Shown here one piece after another: positions 9,917 to 21,889 of a stretch of DNA of 64,000 bases. Position 1 is the first letter of the stretch; each line of letters starts with the position of its first letter. Made by a program: the position numbers and the translations under genes. Origin of the DNA: Pelobates cultripes (taxonomy: Eukaryota; Chordata; Amphibia; Anura; Pelobatidae); NCBI GenBank assembly GCA_933207985.1, contig OW240917.1, forward strand, positions 119,910,754 through 119,974,753. Direction: 5' to 3'. The notes beneath the pieces were generated by a model that was not told where the DNA came from, made no database searches, and worked only from the letters and a program-made list of their open reading frames with translations.

Positions 9917-10354
9917 CAGTGGTGTATCCTGGTTTTGTGCTGCCCTAGGCCTGACAAAACTCAGACACCCACCCCCTTCCCACCCCGCCTAGTAAATACA
10001 CATACACAATCACTGACAGATACATATACACTCAGTGTCAGACACACACATTCACTGACAGACACACATACATTAGCCAACAGACATACACACTCACTAA
10101 CATCCAACACACACTCTCACTAACAGACACATACAGTCACTAACAGACACACACAGTCACTAGCAGACACACATACACTCTCACTAGCAGACACGCATAC
10201 ACTCTCACTAACAGACATGCATACACACTCACTAACACACACACATACTAACATACTCACTAATAGACACACACACACACTAACACACTCACTAACAGAC
10301 ACGCATACACTCTCACTAACAGACATGCATACATACTTACTAACAGACATGCAA
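9917..10354. mobile_element. hAT-like MITE fragment with CA-rich microsatellite
   Basis: CAGTGGTGTATCCTGGTTTT at 9917 resembles hAT-like inverted termini. It is followed by 'gctgccctaggcctgac' and a long array of 'cactcactaacagacacaca' words. L1 ORF2 resumes beyond about 10355. The right terminus is not recognisable, so the element is probably truncated or replaced by array expansion. Confidence 0.55.
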
Positions 10355-10600
10355 TATCGTTAAACAGTCCTACCAATATGACATATCTCCCTTGCTGGTC
10401 TATAACTTGTTTTTGTAGTGTAAAAGCAATGTCTCTGTGTATAAATATTGAGACCCCTTTAGTTTTCTTGGCCGAGAGAGAGTGGTATTGGATCGGGAAG
10501 TATTTGGCGAAAAGTTTTGGCGTGTGAAGGCTGCCTAAGTGGGTCTCCTGAACACACACTACATCCGCCTTGTTTTTCTTGAGATTTTGGAGGAGCAAAA
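10355..10600 (-). pseudogene. L1-type LINE, ORF2 endonuclease N-terminus
   Basis: The minus-strand frame reads LLLQNLKKNKADVVCVQETH, followed by SAKKTKGVSIFIH and ending near GRYVILVG. This is the start of the apurinic-type (EEP) endonuclease with its QETH motif, in which the E is catalytic. It belongs to the same element as the RT pieces to the left and ORF1 to the right. The first residues are lost at about 10600, where a composite insertion begins, and the rest of the domain is cut at 10355. Confidence 0.8.
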
Positions 10601-12763
10601 AACTACCGAATGGTTGACCACACACACTGTTGCAATCGGTAGTTAAAGGCTTCCCTATGTGGCCGTCGTTCGGCTACCGAGCACGCGGCGGTCGGCCATC
10701 TTGGATCCTTTGTTAGCCCAGCGGTGTTTTGCCGTCGAGCGCCTGGAACTAAAATCGGCTACTCGACGGCACGAACACTGCTGGACTTCCAGGCCTTTCG
10801 GGAGCCCCGGGCGTTCGGTAGTTTGTTCCCCTAATATCAATCGCTAATTTAACAGTGTGCTGGAAATAATGTGTATTTCGTACGGTGTTCGGTTAGTTAG
10901 ACTGGGAGCTGAGCGGTATTCCTACGAACTGTGCGCTCAGCTTCCAGCTGTTTACCGAACGTCCATTCGTTTAAATACAGTGAATATAAAGAAAGTTATG
11001 CATTTTAATGTAAAATGTAAGTTCTGCTGCACGGAGGGATAATCCCCTTAACGGTATATTCCAGTGGGAGTATCCCTCTCGTCCAGCAGTGCATGATGGG
11101 AGAAATGTATATGTTGGTCAGTTCCCCATGTAGTCCCCTACTGTACCACCCCTGAAATGCCAGTAGGGAAACCCCTTGCATGGGGAATCCCATAAATACA
11201 GTGACCTGCGATTAAAAACTCAGTTGACTCTCAGCCTATGTGTCGTCTAGTTCTTGGGAAGGAAGGATTCTTATAATGCTACCGGGATTATTGTATGCTG
11301 TATTTATTTCCTTGGATTATTTTATGCTGTTCCTGTTACCCAGCAGAGATACTGTGGATCATACTACCTCTCTGCTACACTGGGAGACATGGGGAAACTG
11401 GGAGACATGGAGACACTGTGTCCCTAGTGTCTCCGTGTCCCAATGTGTCTCCCAATGTCCCCATGTCTCACAAGGTCCCCAAGTGTCTTAGTGTCCCCTA
11501 GTGTCTCAGTGTCACCATGTGTCCCCCAGTGTCCCCATGTATCCCAGCTGCTTCCCCCCCATCCTTCACTTCCCTGAGCTGTAGTCTGTGTCTGCAGGCT
11601 GGGAGCTGCTGTCATACATACACACTCATACATGTGCCCTTGTCCGTTTAGCTGTGCTGACTCCCCAGTGCCTTGTATGTACATAGCGGGGAATGTGGTG
11701 CGACTAAGAGTAAGGAGACTACCCCAATTCTCCCCGCAATAACGACAAACAATGAATATTGGATGAAACAGGCCACAGCATTTATTAAACTTACTTGTAG
11801 GACTCATCCGAACTTTATTCTTTTCCTTTAATTAAAATATAAACAAACACATAAATATATATATACATACCATAATTAACATATAAATTACACTTATTGC
11901 CCTACAGCCTACAACTTAAATAACCGTCCTTGCCAACGAACTTAACCAGGTGTCTATGCACCAAAAACTTTACCCACTGGTGTCTCGCCTCCCCCCTCGT
12001 CCAAACCAAAAATTCCCATCATCTTAAATGCTCTACCACTAGCCGGCTTTTTGCTTGGTGGGCACGTCCTATTCAGTAATTTAAAATTTTACCTTAAAGA
12101 GCAGGGGAGGTTGAGACCCACCTTGTCCATCTCCTGACATTCCATCTGCTCTCCAACCCTGTTGGCAAGGACACACTCCCCGCTAGCTGTGACGGAACAA
12201 AAAACATAAAAGTAGGGTGGGTGGGAGGAAGTTGTTTGCTGGCCAGATTCCCAAAAGGCACTGAGGTAAGATGATCCCTGCCCCACTATAAACGCATAAC
12301 CACTCCCCTAAACACATATAGCCAATCATCAACACCATCCCCACACTCATACATGTGCCCTTGTCCGTTTAGCTGTGCTGACTCTCCAGGGCCTGTGTAG
12401 CTGCTCCCCCGCAGATTAGTAAGTAGAGAGAGGCAGGGAGGGATATATTGTAACTTCCTATCCCTGCCTCTCTCCACACACAGTGACCGCTACTGGCTGG
12501 TGCTGGTATTGCAGAGTAATCTCCGTTTACACTGAGAAAAATATCTGCATTTGAATTGCCGGTGTTACTGCAATACCGGCACTGCCAGGCAGCCTCAAAT
12601 ACCGTCTGTGCTGGTAAAATACCAGTCAGATGGCAAACACAAGAGTAATGTGTTTAAAAAAAAAAAAAAAAGTGTAAAAATGCTTACATTTTTTTTTTTA
12701 AATGGGCCTATTGCCTGGGCCTGGAGCTGCAGCTCCATCAGCCCCTATGTTAATCCGGCCCTG
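10601..12763. repeat. Composite insertion between L1 ORF2 and ORF1
   Basis: The block is not L1-like. It includes an LTR-like or promoter-like GC-rich part (10640-11270), a minisatellite (about 11380-11545), a 54-bp direct repeat at 11621-11674 and 12342-12395, an A/T-rich minus-sense tail near 11760-11890, and a right terminus reading (minus strand) CAGGGCCGGATTAACATAGG at about 12763, the same terminal word as repeat copy A. No protein is recognisable. The nesting order inside it is not resolved. Confidence 0.5.
11380..11545. repeat. Minisatellite of 'agtgtccccatgtctcc' words
   Basis: Short variable repeats built from 'ccagtgtcc', 'ccatgtctc' and their complement-like start ('gggagacatggagacac') form a degenerate array. 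The beginning is the reverse complement of the rest, so the array is partly foldback. Confidence 0.7.
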
Positions 12764-13424
12764 GAGGTGAGTAGTGCATCCCCGTGTCTCTGCAGGGGTA
12801 TGTTTGGTTGCAGTATGGGTTCTGGGTTCCTGGACAGCGAGCTTTATACATCTTGTAACGCTCTTATAGGTAGAAGGAAGAGATGGGGGGAGGGGTTGCA
12901 GAGGTAAACGAGGGCTAGTAACTTGGAGAAAATATAAAACAGGTGACAGCTCATCTAGAGTGAGCCGAAAAGTGTCGCTGCGTAGCGGCACGATGTGTGG
13001 GGGTGGTGGCATGGAGTGACTCAACCAGTGAGGCACTTGCAAGGGGCATGTGAGATCAAGTAGTCATTGGGAACTAGAGCAAACAACATGTTTGGTGAAC
13101 TTTTTTTTAAAGTTATGTAAAAGTGTTGCGGTGACTTAAGAAAGCTCCTCGCTATGTATAAGGCAAGGCAGTTGCAAATGGGCAGTGTCAAAATCTAGCC
13201 AGGAGGCAACTTTCGTCTATGTTTGTAGGAATGTAGAACAAGAACTTATCACTGGCAGTATGCAACGAGGCAATTTCAGTGGTTATCAGACATTAGGTAG
13301 TGTAACATAAAACAGTGCTTATAACTATAAAGCATAGTGCACATCAGAAACACACATATCTAAGGTTCAGTATAGAACAGGTACGATACCCCTGGCGACC
13401 CAAGCTTCATGCTCTGGTCTTAAG
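12764..13424 (-). other. Probable L1 inter-ORF region
   Basis: This lies between the composite insertion and the 3' end of L1 ORF1 on the minus strand, where an L1 inter-ORF spacer is expected. I see no protein. It holds a weak hairpin (GTGTCGCTGCGTAGCGGCAC, about 12973). Confidence 0.4.
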
Positions 13425-14366
13425 CTATTCTGTAGTCAGCCTGGGAGTGCCGGTCTGCGTTTCTGGCGCCACGGCCGGGAGAGGGAGACCCCAATCTTGT
13501 AGCTTTTGGATGCCATCTTTTAGTGTGGAGACTTGGTGCATCGAGCTATGCCTTGTGATTAGGAGCTTCGCTGGGTATCCCCACCTATAGGCTATCTCAT
13601 GCGTACGGACGGTTTGCGTTAGGGATGCCAGCGATTTTCGGTAAGTCAATGTGGCAGCTGAGAGATCCGCAAACACTTTGGTTCGAGCATAGGGATCAGT
13701 TAATTCACCCCGTCTGCACACTTTCATCAGCTTCTCTTTAGCGTGGAAGAAATTAATGCGGGTGATCACATCTCTGGCTGCTGTTTGTGGAAGGTGTGCT
13801 CTGTCTAGTATCAGTTGGTCCGGATAGATCTCTGGTGTCAGGGTCTGGAACAAGTCCATAAGATAGTTAGGTAGGTCTGGGGCCAAAACCGTTTTGGGTA
13901 TGCCACTTATGCGGATGTTGTTACGCCTGGATCTATCTTCCATATCCATGATTTTCAGGTTCTGCGGTGTGATTGTTTCCTCCATTTCATGCAGCTTGGT
14001 AGCTAAGCCATTATGGGCTCCCGCAAAGTCATCCAGCCTGTTCTCCACCTGGTAGGTTCTTTGGCCTCTGTCGTGAATCTCCCTGTGGAGGTCTGCAGAT
14101 AGGCCGCGTAATTGGGCCGTGATGTTAGCCTGCATAGTAGCCATGAATTCTGCTAGGAATCCTCACATTTGGGATTCCGTTACCGGATTGTCCTCTTGAG
14201 GTAGTTCAAGGGAGGCCATCGGCGATATGGAGCCTTCCCGTGAGCAGTTCTTGCCGCCATCTTGGAATGCGCCTGGGCGTTCACGGCACTTTGGTGTTGC
14301 GGTTTCCGCCAAAAAGAAGGAGGCTTTATCCACTCTTGTGTACATTGTTTTTTGTCTCTGGGACAT
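13425..14366 (-). pseudogene. L1-type LINE ORF1 (RNA-binding protein), one internal stop
   Basis: The 239-residue frame 14144-13425 has a coiled-coil-like N-terminus (TYQVENRLDD...KLHEMEETI), then SRRNNIRISGIP, DRAHL and ARDVITRINFFHAKEKLM. These are the hallmark blocks of the L1 ORF1p RNA-recognition (transposase_22) region. The same frame continues upstream to a start at 14366, separated only by one TGA codon at about 14163-14165, so the full product would have been about 313 residues, close to the usual L1 ORF1p length. ORF1p trimers coat LINE RNA. A single stop makes this the best preserved part of the element. Confidence 0.85.
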
Positions 14367-14400
14367 ATCTGTACCCGTGGCTTGGAGCAGCTTCAGTAAG

Positions 14401-15325
14401 TAGTGCTGAATATAGATTATTTTTGCCCCTTGCAGCTGAACCTCGGGAGCTCTACAGAGATGCGTCCATGCGACTCAAGCGTCAGGCCACGCTACTCCCC
14501 ATGTACAGGTTTTATAGTGTTTTTGAAAGTTACAGGTTCAAATATAAGGCTTGCTTTTCTGTTTTTTCACATTGAAATTTGCCAGATTGGTTATGTTGCC
14601 TTTGAGAGCTTAAGGTAGCCCAGGAATGAGTTTTACCCCTTGATGGCATACCATTTGCAAAAGAAGACAACCCAAGGTATTGTAAATTAGGTATGTTCAG
14701 TCTTTTTTAGTAGCCACTTAGTCACAAACACTGGCCAAAGTTGGCGTTCATAATTGATTTTTGCGTTTTTAACACACAAACAAATATAAATGCTAACTTT
14801 GGCCAGTGTTTGTGACTTAGTGGCTACTAAAAAAGACAGGATATACCCTGTATTAAAGACCCTGAGTTGTCTACTTTGATACATTTTAAAAATATATATT
14901 TTGAAACAGCAATATCCTACTTGTACTTATAGCCCTATAACTTACAAACAAAAGCTAAGAACATGTTAACATTGGGTATGTCTATACTCAGGACACAATT
15001 TAGAAACTATTTAGCATGGGTGTTTTTGGTGGTTGTAGATGCGTAACAGATTTTGAGAGTCAAAGTTAGAAAAAGTATATTTTTTAAAAACATTTTCCTC
15101 ATATTTGATATATTTTTTTTATAGTAAGTTATATGATATGAAGAAAATAATGGTATCTTTAGAAAGACCATTTAATGTAGGGAAAACAGTATATAATATG
15201 TGTGGGTACAGTAAATGAGTAAGAGGAACATTACAGCTAAACACAAACACAGCAAAAATTTAAAAACAGCCCTGGCCCTTAACGGTAAGAAAATTGAAAA
15301 ACGGTCTGGTCACTAATGAGTTAAG
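14401..15325. mobile_element. Palindromic DNA element, copy 2
   Basis: This block shares words with 6847-7712: 'cccatgtacaggttttatagtgt', the hairpin loop 'tttttgc.ttttt.acacacaaac', and the end 'cggtctggtcactaatgagttaag', which is the reversed counterpart of the 'cttaaggacc...cggtccttaatgacc' start. It is in the opposite sense to copy 1. Its hairpin has arms of about 47-52 bp (14700-14751 and 14790-14836). No coding gene is seen. Confidence 0.55.
14700..14836. repeat. Hairpin with about 50-bp arms
   Basis: GTCTTTTTTAGTAGCCACTT at 14700 is the reverse complement of 'aagtggctactaaaaaagac' ending at 14836, apart from small changes, with pairing that extends through 'cactggccaaag'. The loop resembles that of the hairpin at 7531-7708. 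Confidence 0.85.
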
Positions 15326-15790
15326 CAGACTCCTTCCAAACTGCTGTGAAGGACAGGAAAAAAAGACTGGCTATTGGGGAGTGGATGGATCTATTTATAC
15401 CAATTTCAGAGTTCTATTTCCTGTCCTTTCTGCTGTGAGGGGAGGAGCTAACCATGAGTAAATGCTGCAGTGTTTGATCATAAAAAAATATACAGTGCAA
15501 AACTGTGGTTTAAAATGTTATGAGTTGCAGTTAGAATGGGCTTGATATTATTATTAGAAATTATAACATGCTTTTTCCTAAAATTGGGACATGGCATTAT
15601 ATTTGTGACTGCATACTTACAGAAGAACGAGGATAATATAGATTTGGTGTCAGTTATATATGGCGATTCATCAATGAAATGTCCTTTCCATTTTTTTAGG
15701 TGTTTAATATTTATTTTAGGAACTATATCTGTAAGATGTTCTTTATCTTAGTATTTTTGTAACCTACGTAATTAAAAAGTAACTATATAA
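15326..15790. other. No gene seen
   Basis: This is A/T-rich single-copy-looking sequence between the palindromic element and the CR1 tail. Nothing recognisable. Confidence 0.5.
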
Positions 15791-16712
15791 TAGAAACATA
15801 GAATGTGATGGCAGATAAGAACCATTCGGCCCATCTAGTCTGCCCAATTTTTAAATACTTTCATTAGTCCCTGGCCTTATCTTATAGCTAGGATAGCCTT
15901 ATGCCTATCCCACGCATGCTTAAACTCCTTTACTGTGTTAACCTCTACCACTTCAGCTGGAAGGCTATTCCGTGTATCCACTACCCTCTCAGTAAAGTGA
16001 TACTTCGTGATATTATTTTTAAACCTTTGCCCCTCTAATTTAAGACTATGTCCTCTTGTTGTGGTAGTTTTTCTTCTTTTAAATATAGTCTCCTCCTTTA
16101 CTGTGTTGATGCCCTTTATGTATTTAAATGTTTCTATCATATCCGCCCTGTCTCGTCTTTCCTCCAAGCTATACATGTTAAGACCCTTTAACCTTTCCTT
16201 GTAAGTTTTATCCTGCAATCCATGAACCAGTTAAGTAGCCCTCTCTGAACCCCCTCTAAGGTATCAATATCCTTCTGGAGATATGGTCTCCAGTATTGCG
16301 TACAATACTCCAAGTGAGGTCTCACCAGTGTTCTGTACAATGGCATGAGCACTTCTCTCTTTCTACTGCTAATACCTCTCCCTATACAACCAAGCATTCT
16401 GCTAGCATTTCCTGCTGCTCTATTACATTGTCTGCCTACCTTTAAGTCATCATAAATAATCACCCCTAAATCCCTTTCCTTAGATGTTGAGGTTAGGACT
16501 CTATCAAACATTCTGTACTCTGCCCTTGGGTTTTTACGTCCAAGATGCATTATCTTGCACTTATCAACATTAAATGTCAGTTGCCACAACTCTGATAATT
16601 TTTCTAGTTTACCTAAATCATTTGCCATTTGGCTTATCCCTCCTGGAACATCAGCCCTGTTACATATCTTAGTATCATCAGCAATAAGACATACCTTACC
16701 ATCAAGACCAGT
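15791..16712 (-). mobile_element. CR1-type LINE, 5'-truncated 3' end
   Basis: On the minus strand the fragment begins just before RT motif C (LIADDTK, about 16684). It continues through LTFNVDKCKIMHLGRKNP, KERDLGVII, MPLYRTLVRPHLEYC and RGHSLKLEGQRF to NSLPAEVVEV, the conserved C-terminal part of CR1/Jockey-group RTs. A frameshift near 16200 divides it into two frames. The 3' end (TAGAAACATAGAATGTGATG, + strand from 15791) is the characteristic non-coding tail of this family. Truncation within RT is the usual result of incomplete target-primed reverse transcription. Confidence 0.9.
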
Positions 16713-17669
16713 CTTCTAATTGTATTTAGAGTTTTTGTCTTTAATACATTTTTACCAAGTATATATAAAAAACAATTTTACATTTAAAAACATTGTTTAA
16801 GATATTTATAAATGTTTATTTTAAGAGTTACAAAAAAAAAAACCATGTGGACAAAATTTGCTATTTAGTGACTAACCCAGTCAGGTTGTAATTTGCTACA
16901 ATTAAAAATTTAGTGAATTAGTGATCCAGAGGAAGGTGAAAAAACTTGGACATACCATGGGTAATATGCCCAAGTAAAGAATTCCTCCCTGACCCCATAT
17001 TAAGGCGATCGGTTACAAATCTGTCCCTGGATCTGTATTAAATTTATTTTATATGAATCTTGCTCATTTACCCAATACATTACCATCCTCTTCAGATCCT
17101 GTTTAGATCCATGCAGCTGATTATCCAGAAAGTTTTGGTTTGTTATGACGAGTTCCTGTTTGTTGCACTCTATGCCTCATTAATTTATGATGTTCCCTAT
17201 TTATGACTTTTACCTATCTTATCTCTGCCATTCCCTCATATCCTTAAATTTAAATTCCCTTTCATCTGTTTTTTTCCTTGATTTTTGTTTTTAACACCCC
17301 AATGATTCTCCACCCACAATCTGCTTTATCTAACCCCAGATTCTCTCCTTTATAGCCTGGGCCCCATACAATATTGAATCAGCTACACCCAGGACTCCCA
17401 GCACACAACCCTGCAGGACTTGCCATAAGCAGAGGTAGCATTTCTGGATGATCGCTTCCCACCCACCCTACCCCACACCCCACCCTCCCCATGGTTATCA
17501 CTACATTTATAGATAGTTCAAATTACCTACCATTCCTCTGAACCAATTATGTTAGCCTCTGTCCACCAAGCCCTCCACACCCAAAAAAAGCTATACTCAC
17601 TCAATACCTCTTTAACCCTTAACCCTCCTAACCACAGCTCTTAAAAATACAGCACCTACTCTCCTACTA
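16713..17669 (+). other. Probable 5' region of the L2-type LINE plus unassigned sequence
   Basis: No gene is visible. The part at 16921-17035 ('gatccagaggaaggtgaaaa...attcctccctgaccc...ctgtccctggatc') looks like a common vertebrate interspersed-repeat block. From about 17330 the C/T-rich composition matches the LINE coding region that follows, so this is probably its 5' untranslated region. Confidence 0.4.
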
Positions 17670-19514
17670 ATGTTCTCACTTCTATTTTTCACTTTCTCTC
17701 TCACTTCCCTCATCATTAAAATCTCTCTATCATTTTACTTACCTGTTCCTGCTAACACCATCTTCATTGCTCCCTCTCTGCTCCCCTCATCTCAGTATTC
17801 ATCACACGCACTTTATTCATATCTATCCAGCCTTTCTCCACAAACCCCTCCTAAATACCCTAAATACAAGCTCTCATCCCCAACATTTAAATCTTACTCC
17901 CACCTTCTCTTCCTTTCCATCCTACTACTCCTAGCAGCAGGTGATGTCTCTCCAAACCCTGGTCCCTCCTCTTCTCAGCCACCTGGTACAAACACCAGAA
18001 ACCACAACAACCTAATACCCATTCCATGTAATTCTCACTATAATTCCTCTTTTAAAGCTGCCCTCTGGAATGCACGCTCTGTGTGCAGCACCTTTAAATC
18101 TACTTCCATCCATGACCTATTTATCTCACACTCCCTAAACATACTTGCACTAACAGAAACATGGCTCTCTCCCTCTGATACTGCTACACCTGCCTCACTG
18201 TCTTTTGGTGGTCTTCACTTTACCCACAACCCAAGACAAGCAGAGATTAAAGGTGGCGGTGTAGGTTTTCTTCTCTCACCCCACTGCACCTTTAAAACCC
18301 TGTCTACCCCCCCTTCCCTCTCTTTCCCATCATTTGAAATTCATTCAATTCGCCTTTTCAAACCCTTCTCTGCTAACATTGCCGTAATCTATCGTCCCCC
18401 TGGTTCCCCTCTCCTCTTCCTTGACCACTTTGCTGCCTGGCTACCCTACTTCCTCTCTTCCAACATCCCATCCCTAATTCTTGGAGACTTCAATATTCCC
18501 ATTAACCCACCTTTGACCCCAGCAGCCTCTAAACTACTTTCAATCACTTCCTCCCTTGGACTTTTGCAGTGGGCTAATTCTCCCACTCATGTAGCTGGCA
18601 ATACCCTCGACCTTATTTTCTCTTCTTCATGTACAATATCTAATATCTGCAACACCCCATTTCCTCTCTCTGATCACCACCTCTTATCATTTGCTCTCAA
18701 TTACCCCCTCACCCAACAATCTCAGCCTAACCCCCCTCAGCTCAGGAGGAACCTTAACTCTATTGACCTCAAGCAGCTGTCAGCTGACATTGATTCACAA
18801 CTGCTATCCATCCCTTCCCTCTCCTGTCCCTCACTGGCCATCTCCACATATAACACTACCCTCACATCTGCCTTGAACGCTGCAGCCCCACTCAAAACAT
18901 GCACCTCGAGGAGAACACGACCCCAACCTTGGCATAATAAATCAACACGCTATCTGCAGAGTTGCTCCCGTTGTGCTGAACGCTCCTGGAGGAAGTCCCG
19001 CACCCAGGCAGACTTTCTCCATTATAGATTCATGTTGCTTTCATACAGCGCAGCCCTCGCCCTCGCCAAACAGTCATACTTTTCCTCTCTCATTAGTTCA
19101 TGCTCCCGCAATCCCAGACGCCTCTTTGACACCTTTAATTCCCTTCTCCGCCCTGCTGTGGCCACCCCCCAAACTAACCTTACAGCTGATAGCTTTGCAT
19201 GCTACTTTACCGACAAGATTGAACAGCTAAGGAAACAATTCTCCCCTCCTTGCCGTTCTCTTTCTCAACCACATGTAAATCTTGCTTTCCCTACCCTCCA
19301 GACTTTCTACCCGGCTACTGAACAAGAGGTGGCTGCGCTTCTCCATTCCTCTCGCCCCACCACTTGCCCGCTCGATCCTGTCCCATCTCACCTCATCAGA
19401 TCTCTCTCCCCTTGTCTTGTGCCTACCCTAACACACATCTTTAACTGCTCTCTCTCTTCTGGCACTGTTCCTGCTGACCTTAAACATGCCACTGTAATAC
19501 CTATCCTGAAAAAA
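17670..19514 (+). CDS. L2-type LINE ORF: 2A-like leader and AP endonuclease (frame 1)
   Basis: The frame opens with a hydrophobic N-terminus and a second hydrophobic stretch ending [15 protein letters not shown] (residues about 85-99), a 2A-like ribosome-skipping motif. An EEP endonuclease follows: LWNARSV near residue 131, ETWL near 162, GDFN near 272 and SDHH near 334, giving the N, E, D-N and D-H catalytic positions. The linker and first RT blocks ([10 protein letters not shown]) follow. The frame is lost at the A6 run 19509-19514, where one missing base puts the continuation [10 protein letters not shown] in another frame. Translation past this point to 19700 is off-frame. Apart from this single slip the element is open, which suggests recent activity or a sequencing error at the homopolymer. 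The start ATG at 17670 is the first in frame. Confidence 0.88.
17910..17966 (+). other. 2A-like ribosome-skipping motif in LINE ORF
   Basis: Codons 17940-17966 read GDVSPNPGP directly after an LLLLAA hydrophobic run. The canonical 2A signature is D-x-E-x-NPGP with a break between G and P; here the E position is S, while NPGP is intact. 2A-like sequences at LINE N-termini are established for CR1/L2-group elements. Whether this variant still skips is unknown. Confidence 0.7.
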
Positions 19515-20872
19515 CATCTCTTGACCCATCCTCCCCTTCTAACTATCGTCCCATATCCCTGCTCCCTTTCTCATCAAAGCTTTTGGAAAGACTTGTCTTT
19601 ACCCGTGTGTCCCGCTTCCTTAATTCCAACTCTCTCCTTGACCCTCTTCAGTCTGGCTTCCGCCCTCTCCACTCTACTGAGACTGCTCTTATCAAAGTGA
19701 CTAATGACCTAATCTCCGCTAAATCCAAAGGTCATTACTCCATATTAATTCTCCTTGACCTCTCTGCTGCCTTTGACACCGTTGATCATGCTCTCCTCCT
19801 TCAAACTCTTCAATCGCTCGGTCTCTGTGACTCGGTCCTCTCTTGGTTTTCCTCCTATCTCTCCCAACGCTCATTCAGTGTCTCCTTTTCCAAGGATACC
19901 TCCTCCACTCGTCCTGTCTCGGTTGGAGTTCCCCAAGGGTCTGTCCTTGGTCCCCTTCTATTTTCTCTTTATACCGCCTCTCTTGGTAAACTGATTGCCT
20001 CTTTTGGATTCCACTACCACCTGTACGCTGATGACACTCAGATATACCTCTCCTCCCCGGACCTCTCCCCTGCTGTCCTGCAACGTGTCACTGCTTGCCT
20101 TTCTTCCATCTCTGACTGGATGTCTTCACGCTTTCTGAAACTTAACCTCTCTAAAACTGAACTCCTTGTCTTTCCTCCTCCTAATACTGATCCTCCTCTC
20201 TCGCTCTCCCTTCAAGTCAGTGATATCCACATAAGTCCATCCCTGCAAGCGCGCTGTCTTGGCGTCATACTTGACTCTGGTCTCACCTTTGAGTCTCACA
20301 TCCAGTTTGTTGCCAAGTCCTGTAGGTTCCAACTCAAAAACATAGCCCGCATTCGCCCCTTTCTTACGCAAGATGCTACCAAGGAGCTTGTCCATGCTCT
20401 AGTAATTTCCCGCATGGATTACTGTAACCCTCTCCTGATTGGTCTTCCCAAAAGCCGTATTGCCCCGCTACAGTCTGTAATGAATGCTGCAGCTAGACTG
20501 ATTTTCCTCTCTAGTCGGTCCTCTCACACCTCACCCCTCTGCCGGTCCTTACATTGGCTCCCTGTATGCTATAGGAGTCAATTCAAAGTGCTAACCCATA
20601 CATTTAAAGCACTGAACAGTTCTAGCCCTGCTTATATCTCTTCACTGATCCATAAATATGCCCCTCCACGTACCCTCCGCTCTGCCCGTGACCACCTCCT
20701 GACCACTGCTCGCACCCGTACGGCCAACTCGCGCTTGCAGGACCTCTCGCGGGCGGCTCCTCTCCTATGGAATAGCTTGCCTACTGCCATCAAACTCTCC
20801 CCTAGTCTTCAATCATTTAAGAAGGGCCTTAAAACCCATCTCTTCAGGAAAGCTTATGGCCTCCCAGAGTAA
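19515..20872 (+). CDS. L2-type LINE ORF: reverse transcriptase (frame 2)
   Basis: The continuation carries all the core RT motifs: [10 protein letters not shown] (about 19540), [27 protein letters not shown] (motif A, about 19752), [13 protein letters not shown] (motif B, about 19928), [12 protein letters not shown] (motif C, about 20020) and [15 protein letters not shown]-terminal region follows with [19 protein letters not shown] and THLFRKAY before the stop at 20870. No stop or further frameshift occurs. The RT is expected to prime on nicked DNA with the LINE RNA as template. The first ATG in this frame is 19583, but the protein is a fusion with the upstream endonuclease, so that ATG is not a real start. 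Confidence 0.9.
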
Positions 20873-21152
20873 TCTCTACCTTACATACCTGTCTCCTGCT
20901 CTCTCCTATGGGACAGTGCTTTGCTCTCTCCTCCAGCTCTGCTTCACTCCTACTTGATATTTATTGTCCTAATGTTTCAAACACCCCACCTCCAATAGTC
21001 TGTAAGCTCGTTTGAGCAGGGTCCTCTTCAACCTATTGTTCCTGTAAGTTTTCTTGTAATTGTCCTATTTATTGTTACACCCCCCCTCTCAAAATATTGT
21101 AAAGCGCTACGGAATCCGTTGTCGCTATATAAATGGCAATAATAATAATAAT
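20873..21152 (+). mobile_element. 3' UTR and microsatellite tail of L2-type LINE
   Basis: The segment ends 'tgtaaagcgctacggaatcc...cgctatataaatggcaataataataataatg'. This is the diagnostic 3' end of L2-group LINEs in vertebrates, which finish in a short tandem repeat rather than poly(A). It sets the right boundary of the element at about 21152. Confidence 0.85.
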
Positions 21153-21880
21153 GTAGTCCCAGCTCAACACTGACTGGCTTCAGATTGTTCCAGCCCTTGT
21201 TACATACTCCCAGCTTATACTCCCTGCATGATGACACCACTTTTTAGTTGTAACCTTATGAGGTAAATAGACACATTAATTGTCTTGTTTTTTTTTTAAA
21301 TCCTAAATGGATGTCTACTGCTTCAGATTGTATATAAAAACTTTGAATAATATTGGTTTTATTGTTTTGTTTTTTTCATGTTATGATTTTATTTTTATTT
21401 TTACATTAAAATTACATTAATTGTTTTAGATGGTTTGAAATAGGAACACTGTTATACGTATTCAAAGAAAAAATACACTGTACCTTTAACTATCCAAACA
21501 TAAACCAAAGATAAACGTTTATAGCTCAAAATGTCTGCTGTGGGACTTCTATAGAGTGAAAACAAGTATTTATTATGATGCCCTATGCGAATCTGTCCTT
21601 TACTAATTTACTTCACAAGACTTTCAGCTGATATCATGTGAAATAGTATATATTAGAAACATATATTTTCAGAGTGATTTGCTAAAATGAGAATTCTAAA
21701 TGAATTTCAAATCAAACCGGTAGCGTAGCTCACTTAGATAATTTTTCCACTTCAACTTCTTTTATCTTGAATTTTAATTTCACTTTGAATTCTCACTTTA
21801 TTGAATAACTCTATTCATATTTAATAGAATTCCCTAAAGCTGTTACATAACAATAAGCCAAAAATAGACTTAAATCTTAA
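21153..21880. other. No gene seen
   Basis: A/T-rich intergenic sequence with T-rich runs (21281-21420). Nothing recognisable before the gag-like region. Confidence 0.5.
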
Positions 21881-21889
21881 ATTTGTTTA

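Noticed and set aside
20126..20395. Minus-strand 89-codon frame
   Set aside because: Shadow of the LINE reverse transcriptase on the + strand.
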